NCBI GenBank assembly: GCA_003451595.1
Contig: DMDA01000062.1
Coordinates: 39,045 to 52,255 of the forward strand
From: Chloroflexota bacterium
GTDB taxonomy: Bacteria; Chloroflexota; Anaerolineae; Caldilineales; Caldilineaceae
Reading direction: 5' to 3'
DNA length: 13,211 nucleotides
Both the position numbers and the translations under genes were made by a program. This document shows, in pieces, positions 1-8,380 of this stretch (positions are counted from its first letter, which is position 1; the number at the start of each line of letters is the position of its first letter). Below the pieces are notes generated by a model. It saw nothing but the letters and a program-made list of their open reading frames with translations, was not told the DNA's origin and searched no databases.

Positions 1-38
1 CTGACCAGTTTTTTGTGGATGAATGCTGAGCAACGCCA

Positions 39-1253
<1,215 letters not shown>

Positions 1254-1257
1254 GACG

Positions 1258-1263
1258 CCCTCC
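1258..1263 (-). promoter_or_regulatory. Ribosome binding site deciding the GTG start of dnaN
   Basis: The minus strand reads GGAGGG here, 4 nt before the GTG at 1253. No in-frame ATG lies nearby at the position expected for clamp N termini, so this Shine-Dalgarno sequence settles the unusual start codon. Confidence 0.8.
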
Positions 1264-1270
1264 GTATTTC

Positions 1271-1294
1271 GTTGCTAGAGATGTTGCTAGAGAT
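1271..1294. repeat. 12-bp perfect tandem direct repeat in the dnaN leader
   Basis: GTTGCTAGAGAT occurs twice head to tail, at 1271-1282 and 1283-1294, with no mismatch. It lies 18 nt upstream of the dnaN start codon, so it would sit in the 5' untranslated region if the gene is transcribed from further upstream. Perfect adjacent copies suggest a recent slippage duplication; a regulatory role is possible but unproven. Confidence 0.85.
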
Positions 1295-1379
1295 CATGAA
1301 TCTGTTGTTTTCGTTTCGCTCAGTCGAGGAGTGAGCAGGAAGCTGGCCTCACGATCTCCTGCTCTATACGATTTCTGCA

Positions 1380-1409
1380 AGTATACACTACCAATACGCC
1401 AAATACGAA
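1380..1409 (-). promoter_or_regulatory. Weak candidate sigma-70-type promoter for dnaN
   Basis: On the minus strand TATACT (1380-1385) matches five of six bases of the -10 consensus. TTCGTA (1404-1409) sits 18 bp upstream but matches the -35 consensus at only three positions. Transcription would start near 1373 and give a leader of about 120 nt that includes the tandem repeat. This is only a pattern match. Confidence 0.3.
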
Positions 1410-1638
1410 TCAGCTTGAGTCATGCAGGAATTTGGCGATCTGGCTCGCGCGTGAAATGATCAAAGAGACAGACGTTGCCCAATTGAGATGTGAGCGCACC
1501 TACTCGCCTTCCACATGCCCACTTCCAATGCGTTACTGCCTGTTAGGTTGGTTGCGCAGCTTCTCAGAGGCCGCGAACTACCCGAAAGCTGTAATGATGT
1601 CACGTAACAATCCAGAAGCGTTCAGATAGGAGTCCCTT

Positions 1639-2334
1639 ATGCCCAGAGCACATCGAGAAACACATCGCACCGAACGGATTGGCTGGTTGCGCGCTGCAGT
1701 CTTGGGCGCCAACGATGGCATTGTCTCCACAGCCAGCCTGGTGGTTGGCGTCGCCGCTGCCAGCACCGGGCGCAACGAGGTGCTGGTGGCCGGGGTCGCA
1801 GGGCTGGTCGCTGGCGCCATGTCGATGGCGGCCGGCGAGTATGTGTCGGTCAGCTCGCAGGCCGACACCGAACAGGCAGATTTGACGCGCGAACGCACGG
1901 AACTGGCAACCATGCCAGAATTCGAACTCAACGAGCTGACCGAAATCTATGTAAAGCGTGGCCTGGAACCAGCGTTGGCGCAGCAGGTCGCCGCCCAGCT
2001 CATGGCCAACGACGCCCTGACCGCCCACGCCCGCGACGAGCTGGGCATCTCTGAGGTCACAACGGCGCGACCAGTGCAGGCGGCATTTGCCTCAGCCGCC
2101 ACCTTTGCCGTGGGTGCGGCGCTTCCGCTGCTGGTTGTACTTCTGGCGCCCGAAACCGGCTTGGTCTACACCGTCTCAATCACATCGCTGATCTTCCTGG
2201 CGCTGCTCGGCGTTCTGGCGGCGCGCGCAGGCGGCGCCCCTGTGCTTAAGGCCGCCCTACGTGTGACCTTCTGGGGGGCGCTGGCGATGGGGTTGACAGC
2301 CGCAGTGGGCGCACTCTTTGGCACGGTGGTATAG
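1639..2334 (+). CDS. VIT1/CCC1-family iron/manganese transporter
   Basis: This 231-residue membrane protein belongs to the VIT family, whose members move Fe2+ or Mn2+ across membranes (vacuolar iron transporters in plants and fungi, membrane-embedded homologues in bacteria). The first helix region carries GANDGIVSTASLVVGVA (residues 23-39) with the family Asp at D26. The second carries GLVAGAMSMAAGEYVSVSSQ (55-74) with M61/M63 and E67, corresponding to metal-path positions. Residues 75-140 form a charged, soluble stretch in the place of the metal-binding domain, but it is short and acidic-helical. Three further hydrophobic helices follow at about 146-170, 175-196 and 208-230, ending in the usual GALAMGLTAAVGALFG pattern. 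The five-helix layout and length fit the family. AGGAG at 1628-1632 supports the ATG. It appears monocistronic; Fe versus Mn cannot be told from sequence. Confidence 0.92.
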   Translation: MPRAHRETHRTERIGWLRAAVLGANDGIVSTASLVVGVAAASTGRNEVLVAGVAGLVAGAMSMAAGEYVSVSSQADTEQADLTRERTELATMPEFELNELTEIYVKRGLEPALAQQVAAQLMANDALTAHARDELGISEVTTARPVQAAFASAATFAVGAALPLLVVLLAPETGLVYTVSITSLIFLALLGVLAARAGGAPVLKAALRVTFWGALAMGLTAAVGALFGTVV

Positions 2335-2520
2335 AACCTGCTCTAGGCTGCAGATCATCGCCGTCGATATGAATGACGCCGTGACCACCGATGGCGATGA
2401 CCTGCCGGGAAAACCTTCTCCCGAAAAGGAAACGCCTCTGGTTTTGGGCTGTGCTTTAAGCTGGTGGCGCCAGCAAACGCTTGCCCCAACCATGAAGTGG
2501 CCGCCTGGCTTTTTCCCAAC

Positions 2521-2549
2521 TGGACAACCCTCCCGTGAGTCCCTATAAT
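2521..2549 (+). promoter_or_regulatory. Near-consensus sigma-70-type promoter of the LIV operon
   Basis: TGGACA (2521-2526) is one base from the -35 consensus TTGACA. It is followed after exactly 17 bp by a perfect -10 hexamer TATAAT (2544-2549). The predicted start is near 2556, giving a leader of about 120 nt before the ATG at 2679. It is the best promoter match I found in the window and explains why the operon can be expressed independently of the gene before it. No operator palindrome is evident around it. Confidence 0.75.
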
Positions 2550-2663
2550 GTGTCGCTATTAGCAGTGTCATGGCAGCAGCCCGGAAAGGCGCTCTGCCAC
2601 TGGGATAGCGCCAGACCATTTCTGTCGGTTCCTCATGTCGTCAAATATCGTCAAGTAGTCAAG

Positions 2664-2670
2664 AGAAGGA
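2664..2670 (+). promoter_or_regulatory. Ribosome binding site deciding the binding-protein start
   Basis: AGAAGGA lies 8 nt before the ATG at 2679. It marks this codon, not the upstream in-frame ATG at 2535 (which overlaps the promoter -10 region), as the start. Confidence 0.75.
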
Positions 2671-2678
2671 AAGTGACA

Positions 2679-3950
2679 ATGCGAAACTCACGTCATTTTG
2701 TGCTGCTCGTTGTCTTGCTGCTGGGTCTCCTGGCAGGGTGCACGGCGCCCGCTCCGGCCACGACCGAACAACAGGCGCCTGCAGCCGCGCCGGCAGCGGC
2801 TCAGCCAGCCGCTGCGCAGCCGGCTGGCAACCAGGTTGTCATTGCGCCAGGGCAGCCGATCCGCATCGGCGGCTCATTTGCATTGACCGGCCCCATCCCC
2901 GATCCAGGCAAGGATATTCGCCAGGCCGCCGAGATCGCCATTGACGAGCTGAACGCTGCCGGCGGCGTCGAAGGCTTTCTCTTCGAACTGGTGGCGGAAG
3001 ATGGCGCCTGCTCAGGCGACCAGGGCACGGTGGTAGGCAACAAATTTGCCGCCGATCCCACCATTGTGGCCGTGACTGGCGGCACTTGCTCCGGTGAGAC
3101 GATCGGCCTCAAGCCAATTCTGCTCAAAGCGCGCATTCCCTTTGTCTCCCCCAGCGCCACCAACCCGGATGTCGTCAGCGCCGACTGTGACGTGTGCAAT
3201 CGCGTGGCGTTGAGCGATGCGCTGCAAGGCGAGGTGGATGCTGACTTTGTCTTCAACACGCTGGGGCTGAAGAAAGTCGCTGCGATGCATGACAACTCTG
3301 ACTACGGCAAGGGTCTGGCCGAAATCTTCCAAAACGCCTTCACGAAGCTCGGTGGCGAAGTGAGCAGCTTCGAAGGCGTCCAGGTTGGCGACACCGACTT
3401 CCGCGCCGCACTGGCGAAGATCGGCGCCAATCAACCTGAACTGGTCTACTTCGGCGGTTATTCGACAGAAGCGGCGCTGATTGCCCAGCAGATGCGCGAA
3501 AGCGCCGGGCTGGAGAATGCCAAATTCATGAGCGTTGACGGCGCCTACACGCAACAGTACTTGCAGGCAGCCGGCGCCGCCGCCGAGGGCACCTACATGT
3601 CCTTCGTGGCGGGTGACGCGCAGGCAGAGAAGCTGGCCGCCTTCACCGAAGCATACGTCGCCAAGTTTGGCGTCGAACCGAGCCAGCTTGGGCCATTCCA
3701 CGGCCAGTCGCACGACTCGGTGATAGTCATTGCCGACGCCATCAAGCGCACGGCGCAGGTGGATAGCGCTGGCAACCTGGTCATCGACCGCGAAGCGTTG
3801 ATCAAGGCCATCCGCGCCACGGCGGGGCTGGAAGGCATCACCGGCACGTTGACGTGCGACGCCATGGGTGAATGTGGCGCCGGCGGCGTGCAGATCTTCA
3901 TCGTCGAAAACGGCGAGTTCAAGCAGATCGCCGGTTTCGGTCTGGAATAA
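2679..3950 (+). CDS. Branched-chain/polar amino acid ABC transporter, substrate-binding lipoprotein (LivK-type)
   Basis: This is the extracytoplasmic solute receptor for the permease and ATPases that follow. The 423-residue protein starts with a positively charged, hydrophobic signal (residues 1-20) ending in the lipobox LLAGC, so Cys21 is the predicted lipidated residue. An Ala/Pro/Gln-rich flexible linker (22-52) leads to a type 1 periplasmic-binding fold of the Peripla_BP_6 kind. That fold opens with IRIGGSFALTGP and continues through the hallmark AAEIAIDELNAAGGV region and a central DYGKGLAEIFQNAF helix. Cysteines in the CSGD, CSGE and CDVC segments, plus the C-terminal CDAMGEC, could form disulfides outside the cell. 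The frame is open from 2535, but the ATG at 2679 is chosen because the signal peptide begins there and AGAAGGA (2664-2670) precedes it by 8 nt. The true ligand is unknown; family members bind Leu/Ile/Val, other amino acids, or urea and amides. Confidence 0.93.
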   Translation: MRNSRHFVLLVVLLLGLLAGCTAPAPATTEQQAPAAAPAAAQPAAAQPAGNQVVIAPGQPIRIGGSFALTGPIPDPGKDIRQAAEIAIDELNAAGGVEGFLFELVAEDGACSGDQGTVVGNKFAADPTIVAVTGGTCSGETIGLKPILLKARIPFVSPSATNPDVVSADCDVCNRVALSDALQGEVDADFVFNTLGLKKVAAMHDNSDYGKGLAEIFQNAFTKLGGEVSSFEGVQVGDTDFRAALAKIGANQPELVYFGGYSTEAALIAQQMRESAGLENAKFMSVDGAYTQQYLQAAGAAAEGTYMSFVAGDAQAEKLAAFTEAYVAKFGVEPSQLGPFHGQSHDSVIVIADAIKRTAQVDSAGNLVIDREALIKAIRATAGLEGITGTLTCDAMGECGAGGVQIFIVENGEFKQIAGFGLE

Positions 3951-3957
3951 TCTTCTC

Positions 3958-3998
3958 GAAGGCCGTTGTGGGGATCAAGGATCTCCACAACGGCCTTC
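3958..3998 (+). promoter_or_regulatory. Long intercistronic hairpin between binding-protein gene and livH
   Basis: The arms 3958-3976 and 3980-3998 pair over 19 positions. Eighteen are Watson-Crick and one is a G:U wobble in RNA, around the three-base loop AAG. It begins 7 nt after the binding-protein stop. No T-tract follows on the plus strand, so it is not a standard intrinsic terminator. Such hairpins after the first gene of binding-protein operons are known to protect the upstream mRNA from 3' exonucleases or to lower downstream transcription. That role is inferred here from position and stem strength. Confidence 0.85.
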
Positions 3999-4024
3999 CA
4001 CCGCAGAAGCGACATAGATGCATC

Positions 4025-5101
4025 ATGACTTCTACAATCCGTTCTTCCACATCGTATCGAGTCCGCCGTCAGGCTGCAACGACGCGTTGGGTTGTGCGTG
4101 GGCTAGGGCTGATCGGGCTTGCATTGCTCGTGTGGCGCGTCGTCACCGTAGGACTCGCTGAGAGCTATCCACTCAGCTTCTGGATTTCCCAGGCGCTGAA
4201 CGGGCTGGTGCTAGGCGGCGTATATGCGCTGGTGGCGTTAGGCTACACCCTGGTCTATGGCATCTTGCTGATGATCAACTTTGCGCATGGTGAAGTGATG
4301 ATGATCGGCGCCTTTACCGGCGTGTTCGCCCTGCAATTTTTCACTGCGCTAGGGTGGATGTCAGGGCCAACGACAATGGTTGTCCTGGCGCTGCTCTTGA
4401 TCGCCGCCGCTGGCATGCTCGGTTCGATTGTGACAGGGGTAACATTGGAGCGAGTAGCCTACCGACCGCTGCGCGGCGCGCCTCGACTCGTGCCGTTAAT
4501 CAGCGCAATCGGCGCCTCGCTCTTCCTCCAGTATTCTGTGCTGCTCGTATTTGGCGTCAGCCCACGCACCTACACCCGGCCACCACTGCTGGAAGGCGGT
4601 TTTCGCGTCGGTGACGTGTTTGTGCCCTATACAGGCGTGATCATTTTTGTCTTGTCGTTGTTGTTGATGCTGGCGCTCTACCTGATCGTGCAGCGTACGA
4701 AGCTCGGCAAAGCGATGCGCGCCGTAGCCGAGGACAAGGGCACAGCAGCCTTGATGGGCATCGATGTCGATCGCGTCATTGTCTTCACTTTCATCCTCAG
4801 CGCAGCGCTGGCTGGCGCTGCAGGCGTGATGTTGGGTTTTCACAACACAGTCGTCAAATTTAACAGCGGCTTCGTGCCAGGGCTAAAAGCTTTTACGGCA
4901 GCCGTACTCGGTGGTATTGGCAATATTCCCGGCGCCATGGTCGGCGCGCTGCTATTGGGATTGATTGAAGCCATCGGCCCCAGCGCGTTGGGCATCCCTA
5001 CCGAATACAAGGATATCATCGCGTTTTCCGTTCTGGTCATCGTGCTGATTTTCCGACCGTCCGGGTTGCTAGGCGAAGTCGTCAGCGAAAAGAAGGCATA
5101 A
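4025..5101 (+). CDS. livH: Branched-chain amino acid ABC transporter permease (LivH-type)
   Basis: This is one of two membrane subunits forming the import channel. The core shows the LivH signature LNGLVLGGVYALVALGYTLVYG (residues 58-79) followed by INFAHGEVMMIGAF (84-97), then ERVAYRPLRGAPRLVPLISAIG (142-163). The cytoplasmic coupling region AMRAVAEDKGTAALMGI lies at about 230-246, and the late AAVLGGIGNIPGAMVGALLLGLIE segment at 292-315. At 358 residues it is longer than the usual 290-310. The excess is an N-terminal Arg/Ser/Thr-rich segment (1-24) plus an additional hydrophobic stretch (about 25-44) before the core. The frame stays open upstream to 3872, but the ATG at 4025 is the first after the hairpin; it has only a weak ribosome binding site, which may add to the lower expression expected downstream of the hairpin. 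livM follows after 5 nt. Confidence 0.92.
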   Translation: MTSTIRSSTSYRVRRQAATTRWVVRGLGLIGLALLVWRVVTVGLAESYPLSFWISQALNGLVLGGVYALVALGYTLVYGILLMINFAHGEVMMIGAFTGVFALQFFTALGWMSGPTTMVVLALLLIAAAGMLGSIVTGVTLERVAYRPLRGAPRLVPLISAIGASLFLQYSVLLVFGVSPRTYTRPPLLEGGFRVGDVFVPYTGVIIFVLSLLLMLALYLIVQRTKLGKAMRAVAEDKGTAALMGIDVDRVIVFTFILSAALAGAAGVMLGFHNTVVKFNSGFVPGLKAFTAAVLGGIGNIPGAMVGALLLGLIEAIGPSALGIPTEYKDIIAFSVLVIVLIFRPSGLLGEVVSEKKA

Positions 5102-5106
5102 GCGTC

Positions 5107-6843
5107 ATGCGGTTGCGATCTTTCCAACGCGGGTTGCGCATCGGCGCTATCGCCTTTGCCATTCTCACTTATTTGATTCTGATCGGGTTGCCAACACGGC
5201 TTGGCGTCGTGGCGATGCCGGTGTTAGCGCTGCTGACAGCGCTAATCTTCTGGGTGGCGCTGCGAGGTGGGAAGTCCAAACAAGCGCTTGCCTACCGGGC
5301 GCCCGCGCCATTGTTACTGACGGGCGCAACGGCAGGCTTGGTGGCAGGGCTACTCACCGCAGCGCTAATCGCCGGGTTTGCGCGGTTGCTGGCTGCGGGG
5401 GTCAATGTGCAGCCGTACCTGGATAAGATTGTTCCCATGAACATTGCGGCGCTCTATGGTGTGATGCCGGGCGCAGTCGTGACAGGCGATTTGCCTGCAT
5501 GGAGCTGGCTCTGGCAGGCGATACTCCTCACACTGGCAGGCATCGTCGGAGTGCTTTTAGTGTTGAGTGAACGCGCCTTGCGGCAACGCACGTGGTCGAC
5601 TGGCGGAACGCTGCGCTGGTTGACCATCCTGCTGCCTTTCATTTTACTGACGTTCGTCATCTGGCTGGGCAATCCCGACGTCACACTGGGTGGCAACAAT
5701 CGTGGTACATTGCGGCTGTTGGCGGCGATGGCAGCCATCGGCAGCGCGCTCTTTGCCTTGCGTGCGGCGCGTCCCGGTCGTGAACAGCGCGTTCTGGCGC
5801 TGCTGCTGTTGCTCGGATTGGCCTACTTACCCTTTACGCTCGACCAATTCCAGAACTCGGTTATGGGCATCGTCTTCATCTTTGTGATGATGGGTCTTGG
5901 CCTCAACATTGTCGTTGGCTTTGCCGGCCTACTCGACCTGGGCTATGTCGCCTTTTTTGCAATTGGCGCATATGTTTACGCCTTCCTGTCGGCGCCTTTT
6001 GCCTCGCCAGCCTTTTCAGCGCTGCTGACGAGCCTGGGCATTCCTGCCGATGGCCCGCTGATTAGTTTTTGGGCGGCGATTCCAATCACAATGCTGACGG
6101 CAGGGCTGGGCGGCGTGCTGTTAGGCATCCCTGTGTTGCGGCTGCGCGGCGACTATCTGGCGATCGTTACGTTAGGGTTTGGCGAGATTATCCGGCTTTT
6201 CATGCTCAACATGTCGGACTTGACCAATGGGCCGCGCGGCCTGCTCAATGTTGCGCCACCTTATCTGTTTGGCTATAGCCTGGGCAACCCGCGCGACATC
6301 TTCATCCTGGCGTTGCTGGGCGCAGGTGTGATCGCCTTTGCCGCCTATCGGCTGGATGGCTCGCGGCTAGGGCGCGCCTGGATCGCGATGCGCGAGGACG
6401 AGGATGTCGCGCAGGCAACCGGCGTCAATCTGGTGCAGACCAAGTTGCTGGCGTTTGCCATTGGCGCCCTCTTTGCCGGGTTGGCCGGCCAATTGTACGC
6501 AGCGCGCCAGACCAACATCTTTCCCGATAACTTCACGTTATTCGTATCAGTCGATACATTGTCGCTGGTGATCGTCGGTGGCATGGGGAGCATCCCAGGC
6601 GTCGTATTGGGTGCGCTGGCGCTGAAAGGGTTGCCTGAAGTGCTGCGCGGCATCGACGAATACCGCATCGTCACCTTCGCCGCCTTGCTGGTGGTCATGA
6701 TGATCGTGCGGCCGGAAGGCATCCTGCCTTCGACGCGCCGGAGACGCGAACTGCATGATATAGGCGGTCCTGCGTCAGAATCGGCGGCGCTGGAACCAGC
6801 CCTTCCCTCCGACTACCGCACGCTTGATGGAGGAAAACCCTGA
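5107..6843 (+). CDS. livM: Branched-chain amino acid ABC transporter permease (LivM-type) with long N-terminal membrane extension
   Basis: This is the second channel subunit. The LivM core begins around residue 245 with GIVFIFVMMGLGLNIVVGFAGLLDLGYVAFFAIGAYVYA (254-292). It continues through LRLRGDYLAIVTLGFGEIIRL (344-364), the NGPRGLLNV region (374-382), the coupling segment RAWIAMREDEDVAQATGVN (423-441) and the final GGMGSIPGVVLGALAL segment (491-506). Residues 1-244 are an extra module with about six hydrophobic segments (near 12-30, 34-52, 69-96, 136-155, 169-187 and 203-220). The total of 578 residues is well above the 300-425 typical for LivM (E. coli LivM itself carries a shorter N-terminal extension). 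The C-terminal 40 residues are charged and polar, likely cytoplasmic. AGAAGG (5091-5096) precedes the ATG by 10 nt. The stop is separated from the livG ATG by a single base, implying tight translational coupling. Confidence 0.92.
   Translation: MRLRSFQRGLRIGAIAFAILTYLILIGLPTRLGVVAMPVLALLTALIFWVALRGGKSKQALAYRAPAPLLLTGATAGLVAGLLTAALIAGFARLLAAGVNVQPYLDKIVPMNIAALYGVMPGAVVTGDLPAWSWLWQAILLTLAGIVGVLLVLSERALRQRTWSTGGTLRWLTILLPFILLTFVIWLGNPDVTLGGNNRGTLRLLAAMAAIGSALFALRAARPGREQRVLALLLLLGLAYLPFTLDQFQNSVMGIVFIFVMMGLGLNIVVGFAGLLDLGYVAFFAIGAYVYAFLSAPFASPAFSALLTSLGIPADGPLISFWAAIPITMLTAGLGGVLLGIPVLRLRGDYLAIVTLGFGEIIRLFMLNMSDLTNGPRGLLNVAPPYLFGYSLGNPRDIFILALLGAGVIAFAAYRLDGSRLGRAWIAMREDEDVAQATGVNLVQTKLLAFAIGALFAGLAGQLYAARQTNIFPDNFTLFVSVDTLSLVIVGGMGSIPGVVLGALALKGLPEVLRGIDEYRIVTFAALLVVMMIVRPEGILPSTRRRRELHDIGGPASESAALEPALPSDYRTLDGGKP
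6829..6834 (+). promoter_or_regulatory. Ribosome binding site deciding the livG start, inside the livM end
   Basis: GGAGGA lies 10 nt before the ATG at 6845 and within the last codons of livM. Earlier in-frame starts (TTG at 6824, ATG at 6827) sit on or before it and are disfavoured. The protein then begins MALLEAQAVTKIFGGL, as LivG proteins usually do. Confidence 0.75.
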
Positions 6844-6844
6844 G

Positions 6845-7627
6845 ATGGCACTGCTCGAAGCACAGGCGGTAACAAAGATTTTCGGTGGGCTGGTGGCCGT
6901 CGGCGGCGTCGATCTGACCGTCGAAGAACGCGCGATCGTGAGCTTGATCGGCCCCAACGGCGCCGGCAAGACCACCTTCTTCAACTGCCTCACCGGTCTC
7001 TATCGTCCGGAAGAAGGCGACATCCTCTTCGACGGCGTCTCGCTGGTGGGATTGCGCCCGGATCAGATCATTGCGTTGGGAATGGCGCGCACTTATCAGA
7101 ACATTCGCCTCTTTGGCAGCATGACAGCCATCGAGAATGTGCTGGTGGGGCAACATGTACGCCTGCGCTCCACGCCTCTCGGCGCCATCTTTCAGTCGCC
7201 GGCCACACGACGCGAAGAACAACGCGCCGAGCAACACGCGCGTGAATTGCTGGCTTTTGTCGGGCTGACGGGCAAAGGCGACATGGTGGCCAAGAATCTC
7301 CCCTACGGCGATCAACGCCTCCTAGAGGTGGCGCGCGCGCTGGGCAGCCGCCCCAAGCTGCTCCTGCTCGACGAACCGGCGGCCGGTATGAACCCACGTG
7401 AAACTGACGCCATGATGGCCCTGATTCACCGTCTGCGCGACGAACTCGGCATCACCATCTTGCTCATCGAACACGACATGAAAGTCGTTATGTCTATCTC
7501 AGACCGTGTGAGCGTGCTCGACTACGGCAAGAAGATTGCTGAGGGACGCCCCGACGAAGTGCGCAATGACCCACGCGTCGTCGAGGCTTATCTGGGCGCC
7601 GGTGTGCTGGCGGGTCACAACGCGTAA
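6845..7627 (+). CDS. livG: Branched-chain amino acid ABC transporter ATP-binding protein (LivG-type)
   Basis: This cytoplasmic ATPase of 260 residues drives the LivH/LivM channel as a heterodimer with LivF. Motifs in order are Walker A GPNGAGKT (36-43), Q-loop Gln85 in ARTYQNIRLF, the LivG-type signature LPYGDQ (152-157, in place of the classical LSGGQ), Walker B LLLLDE with D176 and E177, and the H-loop His210 in LLIEHD. The inserted segment between Q-loop and signature (about 95-150, containing ENVLVGQH) is typical of LivG and distinguishes it from the shorter LivF. All catalytic residues are present. It starts one base after the livM stop and is followed by livF after 18 nt. Confidence 0.95.
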   Translation: MALLEAQAVTKIFGGLVAVGGVDLTVEERAIVSLIGPNGAGKTTFFNCLTGLYRPEEGDILFDGVSLVGLRPDQIIALGMARTYQNIRLFGSMTAIENVLVGQHVRLRSTPLGAIFQSPATRREEQRAEQHARELLAFVGLTGKGDMVAKNLPYGDQRLLEVARALGSRPKLLLLDEPAAGMNPRETDAMMALIHRLRDELGITILLIEHDMKVVMSISDRVSVLDYGKKIAEGRPDEVRNDPRVVEAYLGAGVLAGHNA

Positions 7628-7645
7628 ACAAAGGAGCTTGCACCC

Positions 7646-8335
<690 letters not shown>

Positions 8336-8350
<15 letters not shown>

Positions 8351-8367
8351 CTATCTGGGCGGATAAC
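8336..8367 (+). repeat. 16-bp tandem duplication of the livF 3' end, including its stop codon
   Basis: Two adjacent 16-base units (8336-8351 and 8352-8367) differ at a single position (A at 8341 versus G at 8357). Unit 1 encodes the last residues of LivF and its TAA. Unit 2 spells the same Tyr-Leu-Gly-Gly-stop one frame over and is untranslated after the first stop. It appears to be a slippage or end-duplication scar, and it leaves the AAGGAG of the next gene (8368-8373) directly after unit 2. Confidence 0.9.
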
Positions 8368-8380
8368 AAGGAGACCCGTC

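Larger units (their letters stand above)
1254..1638. other. Divergent intergenic region between dnaN and the VIT-family gene
   Basis: These 385 bases hold no convincing gene. They contain the dnaN ribosome binding site, the 12-bp tandem repeat, a weak candidate promoter for dnaN around 1380-1409, and the ribosome binding site AGGAG (1628-1632) of the VIT-family gene. I saw no clear plus-strand promoter; TGTAAT at 1590-1595 has no acceptable -35 partner. The 65-codon open frame at 1432-1629 lacks recognisable family features and I do not call it. Confidence 0.7.
2335..2678. other. Intergenic region upstream of the LIV transporter operon
   Basis: These 344 bases separate the metal transporter from the amino acid transporter operon. 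The right half holds a strong promoter (2521-2549), a leader of roughly 120 nt and the ribosome binding site. In the left half I see only a 5-bp inverted pair (2460-2464 with 2470-2474) without a T-tract, so no convincing terminator for the upstream gene. The 76-codon frame at 2318-2548 overlaps the previous gene and looks like noise. Confidence 0.65.

Noticed and set aside
14..22. DnaA-box-like nonamer TGTGGATGA just downstream of dnaN
   Set aside because: One mismatch from the consensus and solitary; no cluster of boxes or AT-rich unwinding region nearby, so no origin is called.
1432..1629. 65-codon open frame in the dnaN/VIT spacer
   Set aside because: No ribosome binding site or recognisable sequence, and it runs into the Shine-Dalgarno region of the next gene.
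2460..2474. Short inverted repeat as terminator of the VIT-family gene
   Set aside because: Only 5 bp per arm and no T-tract; too weak to call.
2318..2548. 76-codon open frame after the VIT-family gene
   Set aside because: It overlaps the VIT gene end and extends through the strong promoter; composition looks random.
2535..2678. N-terminal extension of the amino acid binding protein from the upstream in-frame ATG
   Set aside because: It would overlap the -10 hexamer and bury the lipoprotein signal peptide 48 residues inside the protein; the ATG at 2679 has a ribosome binding site.
3872..4024. Upstream extension of livH overlapping the binding-protein gene
   Set aside because: The added residues are Arg-rich translation of the binding-protein end and the hairpin in another frame, not permease-like.
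6695..7315. 206-codon minus-strand frame across the livM/livG junction
   Set aside because: Antisense to two well-identified genes and without domain features; a shadow frame.
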